A stretch of DNA of 64,000 nucleotides from Microbacterium sp. 2FI (GTDB lineage: Bacteria > Actinomycetota > Actinomycetes > Actinomycetales > Microbacteriaceae), in the NCBI RefSeq assembly GCF_005502885.1, contig NZ_SCMR01000011.1:1-64000 (forward strand), given 5' to 3'. Under the pieces are notes generated by a model. That model did no database searches and was not told where the DNA came from. It saw nothing but the letters and a program-made list of their open reading frames with translations. The translations under genes were made by a program, and so were the position numbers. Shown piece after piece: positions 8,877 through 17,256 of this stretch (the stretch's first letter is position 1; every line of letters begins with the position of its first letter).

Positions 8877-9878
8877 ATGATCGAGCGCGAGCTCACGAGC
8901 CGCCAGTCGCTGACCGGCACCGGTCGGCGGCTGAACGGCGATGCCGTCGGATGGATGCGAGCCCCGTTGCTGGACACCTCGGGCATCGACGGCCGCCGCT
9001 CGTGGGGCCGCAACAAGCGGTGGGAGTACTGGAACGTCATGACGCCGACGCACATCGTCGCGCTCACGGTGTCGTCGCTCGATTACGCCGCGGTACACGA
9101 CGTGTGGGTGTTCGACCGCGCCGCCGAGACAGCCGTACACCGTGGCGTCACCGGCATCCTGAGCGGCAGCGCGACGCTGCCCGCGAGTCTGGGCGACGGG
9201 CCCGCTCGGGCGCGTGCACGCGACCTCACCATCGACATCGATGAGGTGGCCGAGGGCACTCGGCTGCGTGCCCAGATCCCGGGAGCATCGGTCGACATCG
9301 TCGCCGCCCGGCCGCCCGTCCACGAGTCGCTCGCGGTCGTCGTGCCCTGGAGTGATCGCCGATTCCAGTACACGGTGAAGGATGTCGCGCGCCCTGCGAC
9401 CGGCACGATCACCGTCGACGGGGTCGCCCACGACGTGCCGGCGGGGGAGTCGTGGGCCGTGCTCGATCACGGCCGCGGCCGCTGGCCTTACGACGTGAGC
9501 TGGAACTGGGGCGCCGGGTCGGGCGTCTCCGGAGGACGCGTGATCGGAGTCCAGCTCGGCGGCCAGTGGACCGACGGCACCGGCTCGACCGAGAACGCCA
9601 TGTTCGTCGACGGCCGACTGCACAAGATCAGCGAAGAGCTGCGGTGGGAGTATGACACCGCGAACTTCCTGCGTCCCTGGCGGGTGCACGGCGAGACTCT
9701 CGACCTCACCTTCGTCCCGTTCTACGACAAAGTCACGCGCACCGATCTCGGCATCGTCTCGTCTCGCACCGACCAGTGCTTCGGATGGTGGTCGGGCCGG
9801 TTCACCTCGGCGGAGGGTGAGGCCATCGCGTTCGAGGGGATCCAGGGCTGGGCCGAAGACGTCCGCAACCGGTGGTGA
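8877..9878 (+). CDS. DUF2804 domain-containing protein
   Basis: A 333-residue protein matching DUF2804 through its whole length: an N-terminal WGRNKRWEYWNVMTPTH stretch, a central VVPWSDRRFQYTVKD and the characteristic LDHGRGRWPYDVSWNWGAGSG near residue 200, then GVQLGGQWTDGTGSTENA. The fold resembles lipocalin/hydroxysteroid-hydratase-like beta proteins, but no activity is established for the family. It has no signal peptide. A GAGGGA ribosome site precedes the ATG. It is convergent with the dehydrogenase at 10011 and followed by a large hairpin. Confidence 0.85.
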   Translation: MIERELTSRQSLTGTGRRLNGDAVGWMRAPLLDTSGIDGRRSWGRNKRWEYWNVMTPTHIVALTVSSLDYAAVHDVWVFDRAAETAVHRGVTGILSGSATLPASLGDGPARARARDLTIDIDEVAEGTRLRAQIPGASVDIVAARPPVHESLAVVVPWSDRRFQYTVKDVARPATGTITVDGVAHDVPAGESWAVLDHGRGRWPYDVSWNWGAGSGVSGGRVIGVQLGGQWTDGTGSTENAMFVDGRLHKISEELRWEYDTANFLRPWRVHGETLDLTFVPFYDKVTRTDLGIVSSRTDQCFGWWSGRFTSAEGEAIAFEGIQGWAEDVRNRW

Positions 9879-9914
9879 GTACGGGCGCGTGGCTCATCGA
9901 CCGGTGGCCGGCAA

Positions 9915-9986
9915 TTCGGAGGAGATATGCAATCCGGAGGAGCGTCTCCGCGGCATCCGTCCTCCGGTTTGCAGATCTCCTCCGAA
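9915..9986. repeat. 27-bp imperfect inverted repeat, large hairpin
   Basis: Two 27-base arms, 9915-9941 and 9960-9986, are reverse complements at 25 of 27 positions around an 18-base loop. Each arm itself contains two copies of CGGAGGA (as TTCGGAGGA and CCGGAGGA), so the arm is a short direct repeat. It sits between the convergent DUF2804 and dehydrogenase genes and could terminate both transcripts, but it has no T-run and is far longer than a normal terminator. It resembles dispersed palindromic intergenic repeats. Confidence 0.75.
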
Positions 9987-10010
9987 GCGCGCGACTCGTC
10001 GGCTTTCGTT

Positions 10011-11036
10011 TCAGACGGTGAGCAGCACCTTGGTGGCGCGGCGCTCGTCCATCGCGGCGTAGCCGGCGGCGGCATCCTCCAGGGGGAGGGTGAGGTCGAA
10101 GACGACGCCGGGGTTGATCTTGCGATCCCAGATCAGCTGGATCAGCTCCGGCAGGAAGCGCCGCACAGGGGCGGGTCCGCCGTGCAGGTGCACGCCCGAG
10201 AAGAACAGCTCGAGACCGTCGAGCGAGACGTCGTGTGAGACGCCGACGTAGCCGATGTGGCCGCCGGGGCGGGTGGCGCGGATCGCCTGGTCCATCGACT
10301 CCTGCGTGCCGACGGCCTCGATGACGGAGTGTGCACCGAGCCCGTTCGTGAGCTCCTTGATCTTCGCGACGCCGGCATCCCCTCGCTCCTCGACGATGTC
10401 GGTCGCGCCGAACTCACGCGCGAGTGCCTGCCGGTCGGCGTGGCGCGACATCGCGATGATGCGCTCGGCGCCGAGCTCGCGTGCGGCGAGGATGCCGAGG
10501 AGCCCCACGGCGCCGTCACCGACGACGGCGACGGTCTTGCCCGGGCCCGCTTCGGCGGCGACGGCGGCGAACCAGCCGGTGCCCAGGACATCGGATGCCG
10601 CGAGCAGCGACGGGATCAGGTCGGCGTCGGGGTGCCCCGGGGTGGCGACGAGGGTGCCGTCGGCCAGCGGAATGCGGGCGTACTCGGCCTGCGTGCCGAT
10701 CGCGCCCATCATCACGTTGTGCACGCACCGCGACTGGTACCCGGCCTGACAGATCTCGCACGTGTTGTCAGATGCGACGAAGGATCCGACGACGAAGTCG
10801 CCGACCTTCACGTTCTTCACGTCGGGCCCGATCTCGGTGACGACACCGACGTACTCGTGGCCCATCGGCTGCGGAGTCACATACAGCGGCTCCGCGCCGC
10901 GGTAGGGCCACAGGTCGGATCCGCAGATGCACGACGCCGACAGGCGGATGACCGCATCGGTCGGTTCGAGGATCGTCGGGTTGTCGCGGTCTTCGACCCG
11001 GACGTCTCCCGGGGCATACATGGTGACTTGGCGCAT
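10011..11036 (-). CDS. Zinc-dependent alcohol dehydrogenase family protein
   Basis: A 341-residue medium-chain dehydrogenase. Catalytic zinc ligands are visible as Cys38 (ICGSD) and His60-Glu61 (GHEYVG). The structural-zinc loop keeps TCEIC and SRC but lacks the first of the usual four cysteines, as in many members of this subfamily. The Rossmann motif is VVGDGAVGLLG and the acidic-to-serine pattern after strand two (AMSRHADR) suggests NADP preference. It lies ten bases downstream of an MFS exporter and likely shares its transcript, so it may detoxify the compound exported or its aldehyde. AAAGGA precedes the ATG. Confidence 0.85.
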   Translation of the reverse strand: MRQVTMYAPGDVRVEDRDNPTILEPTDAVIRLSASCICGSDLWPYRGAEPLYVTPQPMGHEYVGVVTEIGPDVKNVKVGDFVVGSFVASDNTCEICQAGYQSRCVHNVMMGAIGTQAEYARIPLADGTLVATPGHPDADLIPSLLAASDVLGTGWFAAVAAEAGPGKTVAVVGDGAVGLLGILAARELGAERIIAMSRHADRQALAREFGATDIVEERGDAGVAKIKELTNGLGAHSVIEAVGTQESMDQAIRATRPGGHIGYVGVSHDVSLDGLELFFSGVHLHGGPAPVRRFLPELIQLIWDRKINPGVVFDLTLPLEDAAAGYAAMDERRATKVLLTV

Positions 11037-11046
11037 TTCGGTTCCT

Positions 11047-12291
11047 TTACTTCGCAGCGTGGACGGGAGATGAGACGACGGCGGGGGCACGGGAGGGCTG
11101 ACGGGTCATGAACAGGTATGCCGCGCCGGCGAGGATCACGGTGACGGTGGTGACGAGACCCAGGGGAAGGATGCTGAGGGCGCCGGCCACACCGACCAGG
11201 GGCGCGGCGAAGCCGCCGAATCCGTACCGCACCATTCCCAGCATCGACGACGCGGTCCCGGCCATCTGCGGGTATTCGACGAGGGCGAGGGTGGTGGCTG
11301 GCGGTGAGGAGGTCGCGACTCCTGCGGCGAGGAGGAACAGTGACACGATCACCACCCACAGCGGCATGGCGAGGAGGCCCGCCGCGAGCAGGCCGAGTGC
11401 GCCGGCACCGGCGATCAGGATGCCGATGGCGAGCGTGCCGGGGATACTCCACCGCTCGGCCGCCCGACCGGCGAGGTATCCGAACGTCATGAACCCGGCG
11501 GAGTTCAGCCCGAACGCGAGCGCGTAGCCGAGCGGCGGGAGGCCGTAGATGTCCTGCAGCACGAACGTCGACCCCGCCAGGTACGCGAACACCGCCGCAT
11601 ACAGGAACCCCTGATTGAGCACTGCGCCCAGGAACACGCGATCAGACAGCAGAGTCCGATAGTCGTGCATGGTCTGGCCGAACCCGCCGCGCGTGCGCCT
11701 GCCCGCCGGAAGAGTCTCGCGGAACACCAGGAGGGTCACGACGAGGATGCCGGCGCCGATGACCGCGAGGAAGAGAAACAGTCCGCGCCAATCGGTGGAC
11801 GAGCTGAGCAGGCCGCCGAGGAGGGGGCCGACGATCGCCGCGAACCCGCCGACGACCGTGAGTCGTCCGTAGAAGCGGATCAATGCACCGCCGGTGTAGA
11901 TGTCGCGTCCGGCGGCTTGGGCGACGACGATCCCCACGCCGCCGGCGAGTCCCTGCACGAACCTCGCCGCGATCAGCATCTCGATGGTGGGACTGATCGC
12001 GCAGAGCGTCGACGTGACGATGTACAGGGCGACGCCGATCAGCAGGACGCCCTGCCGCCCGAACCGGTCCGAGAGCGGCCCGGCGATCAGCTGCCCGGCG
12101 GCGAGGCCGATCAGACAGGCGGTGACCGTCAGCTGCGCGACCGAGGTGACGGCGCCGAGCTCCGCCGTGAGTGCCGGAAGCGCCGGGAGATACAGGTCCA
12201 TCGAGATCGGGCCGAACACCGTGAGCAGCAACAGCAGGGTCGGGAGGGCGCGGCCGACTGCGGAAGGGGCGGTCGGGGACTGAACGGGCAT
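11047..12291 (-). CDS. MFS multidrug exporter, Bcr/CflA type
   Basis: A 414-residue inner-membrane proton antiporter with 12 hydrophobic segments. The first-helix signature FGPISMDLYLPALPAL and the loop motif GPLSDRFGRQGVLL (DHA1 motif A) identify the Bcr/CflA drug-resistance branch; the motif C region with PLLGGLL is in helix five. It would export a drug or small metabolite. It heads a two-gene operon with the zinc dehydrogenase and is divergent from an XRE/MmyB regulator 101 bp away, which probably represses it until the substrate is present. Confidence 0.87.
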   Translation of the reverse strand: MPVQSPTAPSAVGRALPTLLLLLTVFGPISMDLYLPALPALTAELGAVTSVAQLTVTACLIGLAAGQLIAGPLSDRFGRQGVLLIGVALYIVTSTLCAISPTIEMLIAARFVQGLAGGVGIVVAQAAGRDIYTGGALIRFYGRLTVVGGFAAIVGPLLGGLLSSSTDWRGLFLFLAVIGAGILVVTLLVFRETLPAGRRTRGGFGQTMHDYRTLLSDRVFLGAVLNQGFLYAAVFAYLAGSTFVLQDIYGLPPLGYALAFGLNSAGFMTFGYLAGRAAERWSIPGTLAIGILIAGAGALGLLAAGLLAMPLWVVIVSLFLLAAGVATSSPPATTLALVEYPQMAGTASSMLGMVRYGFGGFAAPLVGVAGALSILPLGLVTTVTVILAGAAYLFMTRQPSRAPAVVSSPVHAAK

Positions 12292-12335
12292 GACACCAGC
12301 GTCCCCGCATCCGCCGGGACGCGGGAGTCCCTGGT

Positions 12336-12362
12336 GAGGGGTGTACCGAGAGAGCACCCCTC
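12336..12362. promoter_or_regulatory. 8-bp inverted repeat, candidate operator
   Basis: GAGGGGTG at 12336-12343 is perfectly repeated in reverse complement as CACCCCTC at 12355-12362, with 11 bases between, giving half-site centres 19 bp apart, about two helical turns. It lies in the 101-bp gap between the divergent exporter and XRE regulator genes, the natural place for the regulator's operator. Confidence 0.5.
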
Positions 12363-12392
12363 GTCGAGCGGGACCGTTCTAGCCTGGGCTTC

Positions 12393-13277
12393 ATGGACAA
12401 CCGAGCCGAGGTCCGCGAGTTCCTCATGACCCGTCGCGCGCGGGTCACCCCCGACGCGGTCGGCCTCACCGTGGGGCCCAACCGGCGCGTGGCCGGCTTG
12501 CGGCGCAGCGAAGTGGCCTCCCTCGCGGGCGTGAGCGTGGAGTACTACGCGAAACTCGAGCGCGGCGCAGTCGCCGGCGCCTCGGCATCCGTCCTCGACG
12601 CCGTCTCGCGCGCGCTGCAGCTGGACGACACCGAGCGAGCCCACCTCTTGGATCTCGCTCGCGCAGCGGACGGCATCCCCACCAGTGGTCGTACCCGTCG
12701 TCGTGCGAGCACACCGACCGCGCCACGACACAGCCTGCAGTGGGCATTGGCCTCGATCACCGACGCCATCGCGTTCGTCCGCGACCAGCGCCACGACCTT
12801 CTCGCCGTCAACGACCTCGGTCGCGCGTTCTACTCACCGGTCATCGGCGACGGGGGGCGGACCCCGAACCTCGCCCGGTTCCAGTTCCTGGACCCGGCCG
12901 CGCGGGACTTCTACCCCGACTGGGACAGGTTCGCCGAGATGTGCGTCGCCGTCATGCGCGCCGAGGCCGGCCGTGACCCGCACGACAAGGGTCTGCAGGA
13001 CCTCGTCGGGGAGCTCTCGCTGCGCAGCGACACCTTCCGCACGTTGTGGGCAGCGCACAACGTCCGCACGCACGGAGCCGGAACCAAGCGGTTCCAGCAT
13101 CCGATCGTCGGCGAACTCGTCCTCGCGTACGAGGAACTCGCCATCACCGCCGAGCCCGGCAACGTCCTCCTGATCTACACCGCCGAGCCGGGCTCGCCCT
13201 CCGCCGAGCGGCTCAAGCTCCTGGCGTCGTGGGGAGCAGACCGCAGCGAAGAGGCCCAGCTGCCCAGAGGTATCTGA
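12393..13277 (+). CDS. XRE-family regulator with MmyB-like ligand domain
   Basis: A 294-residue protein of the same design as the one at 2347-3252: HTH at about residues 30-58 (LRRSEVASLAGVSVEYYAKLERG), a short linker, then an MmyB-like ligand domain with LWAAHNVRTHGAGTKRFQHP. It is divergent from the MFS exporter and dehydrogenase and most likely controls them. The two regulators are similar enough to be paralogues, but the neighbouring target genes differ. Confidence 0.85.
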   Translation: MDNRAEVREFLMTRRARVTPDAVGLTVGPNRRVAGLRRSEVASLAGVSVEYYAKLERGAVAGASASVLDAVSRALQLDDTERAHLLDLARAADGIPTSGRTRRRASTPTAPRHSLQWALASITDAIAFVRDQRHDLLAVNDLGRAFYSPVIGDGGRTPNLARFQFLDPAARDFYPDWDRFAEMCVAVMRAEAGRDPHDKGLQDLVGELSLRSDTFRTLWAAHNVRTHGAGTKRFQHPIVGELVLAYEELAITAEPGNVLLIYTAEPGSPSAERLKLLASWGADRSEEAQLPRGI

Positions 13278-13290
13278 GAGGATCGATGCC

Positions 13291-13560
13291 ATGTCAGACG
13301 CTGCCGCACGTCGTTCGAACCCCACTGCCTGGGCCGCCTTCTGGGTCGCACTCGCCGGACTCCTCCTCATGCCGATCCCGCTTTTCATCGGGCTGATCCT
13401 GGGCGGCGGGCTGTCGATCGTCGCCGCGGTGCTCGCCGTGATCGGACTGCTCAAGGGGCTCGCGCGCGGGGGCAAGGGCATCGCGCCCGTCGTGTTCGCG
13501 GCAATCTTCATCGCGTTGACGTGGGCCGGGATCTCTGTCGGCGGCGGCACAATCTGGTGA
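13291..13560 (+). CDS. Small membrane protein (DUF4190-like)
   Basis: An 89-residue protein with three hydrophobic segments (about 12-34, 36-54 and 62-85) separated by short loops; it has the look of small DUF4190-type proteins common in actinobacteria. No function is known. GAGAGGA precedes the start, and it begins 13 bases after the XRE regulator's stop, so it may be read from the same transcript. Confidence 0.7.
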   Translation: MSDAAARRSNPTAWAAFWVALAGLLLMPIPLFIGLILGGGLSIVAAVLAVIGLLKGLARGGKGIAPVVFAAIFIALTWAGISVGGGTIW

Positions 13561-13583
13561 GCCGACCGATGTAAGGACCGACG

Positions 13584-15299
13584 ATGACGACGCTCCGCAG
13601 CTCCGAGTGGTACGGCGGCGACGGCCGCAATACCTATATCCACCGAGCGTGGATGCGCCGCGGCGTGCCCGACTCGGCGTTCACGGGGCGTCCGCAGATC
13701 GCGATCGCCAACACGGCGTCGGATCTGACGCCGTGCAACGCGCATCTGAACGAAGTCGCTCAGTCGGTCAAGAACGGCATCTACGAGGCCGGCGGTATCC
13801 CACTCGAACTGCCCGTCGTGTCGCTCGGTGAGACCCAGGTTCGCCCCACCGCGATGCTGTGGCGCAACATGGCCGCGATGGCGACGGAGGAGATGCTCCG
13901 GGCCAACCCGATCGACGGTGTCGTGCTGCTGGGCGGATGCGACAAGACGATCCCGTCGCTGCTCATGGCGGCGGCATCCGTCGACCTGCCCGCCGTGGTG
14001 GTTCCCGGCGGCCCGATGCTGACCGGCCACTTCCGCAACGAAGCCCTGGGCTGCGGCACGGATGTGTGGCGGCTGAGCGAAGAAGTGCGGGCCGGCACGC
14101 TCAGCGAGGAGATGTTCCTGAAGTCCGAATCCTCGATGATCCGCAGCAAGGGTCACTGCAACACGATGGGCACGGCGTCGACGATGGCGCTGGTCGCCGA
14201 GGCGCTCGGCACCATCGTGCCCGGCCTCGCGGGAACCCCGGCGCCGGATGCGCGGCTGCTCGCGGCCGCGCATACGACGGGGATGCTCGCCGTGCAGCTG
14301 GTGGCGGACGCTCGGCGCCCGTCGACGTTCCTGACGAAGGCGAGCTTCCACAACGCGATCGTCGCGCTCGCCGCGATCGGTGGGTCGACGAACGCCGTCG
14401 TCCACCTCCTGGCGATCGCCGGTCGTCTCGGCATCGAGCTCACCATCGACGACTTCGACCGGATCGGCGCCGACGTGCCGCTGCTGGTGAACCTGCAGCC
14501 CGCCGGTCGCTATCTGATGGACGACCTGTTCCGGGCGGGCGGGTTCCTCGCGGTCATGCGCGAAGTGCGCGACCTGCTCGATCCGACCGCGCTGACGATC
14601 ACCGGCAAGCCGTTCGTCGACTACCTCGAGGACGCCCGCATCTGGGACCCCGACGTGATCACGCCCCGCGACTCTCCGCTGCTGCCCGCGGCCGGGATCA
14701 GCGTGCTCCGCGGAACGCTCGCGCCCGGTGGGGCGATCATCAAGCCGGCCGCCGCCTCGCCGCACCTGCTCAAGCACCGCGGGCCCGCCGTCGTGTTCGA
14801 CTCGATCGAGGACTTCCACGCCCGTATCGACGACCCCGATCTCGACATCGACGAGAACAGCATCATGGTGCTGCGCGGCTGCGGACCCCAGGGCTATCCC
14901 GGGATGCCGGAAGTCGCCAACATGCCGCTGCCGACCAAGCTGCTGGAGCGCGGCGTGCGAGACATGGTCCGCGTCTGCGACGGCCGCATGTCGGGCACCG
15001 CCTACGGCACCGTCATTCTGCACGTCACCCCCGAGGCCGCGGCCGGCGGTCCGCTCGCGCTGGCTAAGACGGGTGACTGGATCAGCGTCGATGTGCGCGC
15101 CGGGCGGCTCGACCTCGACGTCCCTGTCGAAGTACTCGCCGCTCGCACGCCGAACGCGGCGACCCTCGACGGTTACGCGAACCCGCGCCGGGGATGGGAG
15201 CGGCTGTACGTCGACCACGTGCTGCAGGCCGACAAGGGCGCCGACCTCGACTTTCTCGTCGGGTCGAGTGGGTCGAAGGTGGCCCGTGAGTCCCACTGA
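13584..15299 (+). CDS. IlvD/Edd-family dehydratase, sugar-acid type
   Basis: A 571-residue Fe-S and Mg2+ dependent dehydratase. The three cluster cysteines are Cys51 (TPCNAH), Cys119 (GGCDKT) and Cys192 (GHCNTMGTAS). Family members convert 2,3-dihydroxy acids to 2-keto acids. IlvD for valine/isoleucine synthesis and Edd for 6-phosphogluconate are the known relatives, but the N-terminal RSSEWYGGDGRNTYIHRAWMRR is typical of the L-arabonate/D-xylonate/galactonate group, and the partners (lactonase and sugar dehydrogenase) support a sugar-acid substrate. Its end overlaps the lactonase gene by 14 bases. Which sugar acid is unresolved. Confidence 0.85.
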   Translation: MTTLRSSEWYGGDGRNTYIHRAWMRRGVPDSAFTGRPQIAIANTASDLTPCNAHLNEVAQSVKNGIYEAGGIPLELPVVSLGETQVRPTAMLWRNMAAMATEEMLRANPIDGVVLLGGCDKTIPSLLMAAASVDLPAVVVPGGPMLTGHFRNEALGCGTDVWRLSEEVRAGTLSEEMFLKSESSMIRSKGHCNTMGTASTMALVAEALGTIVPGLAGTPAPDARLLAAAHTTGMLAVQLVADARRPSTFLTKASFHNAIVALAAIGGSTNAVVHLLAIAGRLGIELTIDDFDRIGADVPLLVNLQPAGRYLMDDLFRAGGFLAVMREVRDLLDPTALTITGKPFVDYLEDARIWDPDVITPRDSPLLPAAGISVLRGTLAPGGAIIKPAAASPHLLKHRGPAVVFDSIEDFHARIDDPDLDIDENSIMVLRGCGPQGYPGMPEVANMPLPTKLLERGVRDMVRVCDGRMSGTAYGTVILHVTPEAAAGGPLALAKTGDWISVDVRAGRLDLDVPVEVLAARTPNAATLDGYANPRRGWERLYVDHVLQADKGADLDFLVGSSGSKVARESH

Positions 15300-16215
15300 C
15301 CCGTTCCCACACGTGCCGACGATCGGCACCCCTCGGGTTGCGACCGACGTCGCGCACTTCTTGGGCGAAGGACCCCTGTGGGACCCGCTCACCGGGCGCA
15401 TCTTCTGGGTCGACATCATGGCCGGCGCCGTGTACCAGGGCCGTTTCGCGGACGGAGGCGGCATCCGGATCGAGGAGCGGATCGACTTCCCCGATACCGC
15501 CAGTGCCGTCGCGGTCTCGCGGACCGGAGAACTCGTGGTCGCGGGCAGCGACCGCCTCTACTTCCGCGCCGTCGACGGAACCATCACCGCCGGCCCCGAG
15601 GTCATCGACGGCGACGACCGGCGGTTCAACGACGGCAAGCCGGATCCGGTCGGGCGCTTCGTGGTGGGAACCAAGGGCCCCTCGACGTCGGAGCGGCTTA
15701 TCCGCTTCGAAGCCGACGCGACTGTGAGCGTCCTCGACGACGATCTGACGCTGTCGAACGGATTGGCCTGGACGCGGGACGGACGCAGGATGTACAGCGT
15801 CGACACCCTCACCCGCCGCATCTTCGTGCGCGACTACGACCCCGAGACCGGGGCGATCGGCACACGCACGCTGTTCGCCGAGCTCCCGGGCGACGGGTAT
15901 CCCGACGGCATCACGACCGACGAGGACGACCACATCTGGGTCGCCGTGTGGGGCGGTGCGTGCGTCCTGCGCTTTTCGCCCGCAGGCGAGCCGGTCGGCC
16001 GCATCGAGGTGCCGGCGCCGCATGTCTCGTGCATCACCTTCTCCGGTGTCGAGCTCGACACGCTTGTCATCACCACCGCGACGGAGAACCTCACTGTCGA
16101 GCAGTTGGCCGAGTACCCGCTCGCCGGCCGTCTGTTCACCGTCAAGCCGGGTGTGCGCGGCAACCCGCCCCACCTGTGGGCAGGATCTGCCGGGCACCTC
16201 TCAGGTCCTCGATGA
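15286..16215 (+). CDS. SMP-30/gluconolactonase family lactonase
   Basis: A 309-residue six-bladed propeller hydrolase that opens sugar lactones. The metal-binding set is visible: Glu28 (FLGEGPLW), Asn115 (RFNDGKPDP), Asn158 (LSNGLAW) and Asp207 (YPDGIT). The GTG at 15286 lies inside the end of the dehydratase gene. In the route suggested here a sugar is oxidised to its lactone by the dehydrogenase, hydrolysed by this enzyme and dehydrated by the upstream gene product. The open frame continues far upstream but that part is a shadow of the dehydratase. Confidence 0.87.
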   Translation: MSPTDPFPHVPTIGTPRVATDVAHFLGEGPLWDPLTGRIFWVDIMAGAVYQGRFADGGGIRIEERIDFPDTASAVAVSRTGELVVAGSDRLYFRAVDGTITAGPEVIDGDDRRFNDGKPDPVGRFVVGTKGPSTSERLIRFEADATVSVLDDDLTLSNGLAWTRDGRRMYSVDTLTRRIFVRDYDPETGAIGTRTLFAELPGDGYPDGITTDEDDHIWVAVWGGACVLRFSPAGEPVGRIEVPAPHVSCITFSGVELDTLVITTATENLTVEQLAEYPLAGRLFTVKPGVRGNPPHLWAGSAGHLSGPR

Positions 16216-17222
16216 GAGCCCTGGTCATCACCGGCCCGCATCATGCGGAAGTCCGCGACGTCGCACCTCCGGAGGCAGCGGCCGGCGAGGTCGTCATCGA
16301 CGTGCAGCGCGCCGGCATCTGCGGCACCGACATCGAGTTCTTCACCGGTGAGATGCAGTACCTCCACACCGGCCACGCCGAGTATCCGATCCGGATCGGC
16401 CACGAGTGGATGGGAACCGTCGCCGCGACAGGCGACGGGGTCGACCCGAGCTGGCTCGGCGCACGCGTCACCGGTGACACGATGCTCGGCTGCGGCGTCT
16501 GCAGGAGGTGCGTCCAGGGGCTGCAGCACGTGTGCGAGTTCCGCACCGAGGTCGGAATCCGCGGCGGGCGGCCGGGCGCCCTCGCTCAGCAGCTCGCCAT
16601 GCCGGTGAAGGCCCTGCATCGTCTCACGGACAGCGTCGACGACGCATCGGGTGCCCTGGTCGAACCCGGCGGAAACGCGTTCCGTGCCGTCGAAGCGGCG
16701 AACCTGAAGCCGGGCGACCGGTGTCTCGTGCTCGGACCCGGCACCATCGGCCTGCTGTGCGCCATGTTCGCCCGAGCGGCAGGTGCAGAAGTACACCTCC
16801 TCGGCCGCAGCGAGCGCTCGCTCGCATTCGCCCGAACTCTCGGATTCGACGGTGGATGGAGCGAGAGCGACCTGCCGGATCGTCCGTGGGACGCGGTCAT
16901 CGATGCGTCGAACGCTCCGCAGCTTCCCGCGAAGGCGGTCGAGCTCGTCGAACCCGGCAAGCGGGTCGTCTATGTCGGGCTGGCCGGCACTCCGAGCCTC
17001 ATCGACACCCGCGCACTGGCACTGAAGGACGTCACCGCGGTCGGCATCCTGAGCGCGTCGCCGGGTCTCGCAGGGACCATCGCAGCGTACGCCGACCGAC
17101 TCGTCGACCCGCGCCCGCTCATCGCGGCGACGGTGACGCTCGACGAGCTCCCCGCGGTCCTCGCCGGGCAGCGCCCCGACGGCGCCGGCCGCGGTCCGAA
17201 GTTCCACATCGTTCCACGGTGA
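16212..17222 (+). CDS. Zinc-dependent sugar/alcohol dehydrogenase
   Basis: A 336-residue medium-chain dehydrogenase. Catalytic zinc residues are Cys37 (ICGTD) and His64-Glu65 (GHEW); the structural zinc loop is complete with Cys94, Cys97, Cys100 and Cys108. The Rossmann motif LGPGTIGLLCA begins near residue 175. ATGA overlap with the lactonase couples the two. It likely performs the first oxidation of a sugar to a lactone or, less likely, acts on a keto-acid product. No aldolase or transporter for the pathway lies nearby, so the rest must be elsewhere. Confidence 0.86.
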   Translation: MRALVITGPHHAEVRDVAPPEAAAGEVVIDVQRAGICGTDIEFFTGEMQYLHTGHAEYPIRIGHEWMGTVAATGDGVDPSWLGARVTGDTMLGCGVCRRCVQGLQHVCEFRTEVGIRGGRPGALAQQLAMPVKALHRLTDSVDDASGALVEPGGNAFRAVEAANLKPGDRCLVLGPGTIGLLCAMFARAAGAEVHLLGRSERSLAFARTLGFDGGWSESDLPDRPWDAVIDASNAPQLPAKAVELVEPGKRVVYVGLAGTPSLIDTRALALKDVTAVGILSASPGLAGTIAAYADRLVDPRPLIAATVTLDELPAVLAGQRPDGAGRGPKFHIVPR

Positions 17223-17226
17223 TGTC

Positions 17227-17245
17227 TTCGCACTCCCGGTGCGAA
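17227..17245. terminator. Bidirectional hairpin between convergent genes
   Basis: TTCGCAC and GTGCGAA form a perfect 7-bp stem with a 5-base loop, in the 34-bp gap between the convergent dehydrogenase and the gene at 17257-18159. Position favours a terminator for both. There is no T-run, as is common in high-GC actinobacteria. Confidence 0.5.
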
Positions 17246-17256
17246 CGCCCGCAGCC

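Noticed and set aside
12834..15464. 876-codon minus-strand ORF opposite the dehydratase
   Set aside because: Antisense to a gene with all Fe-S cysteines and family motifs; its own sequence is Arg/His/Gly-rich and unrelated to anything I recognise.
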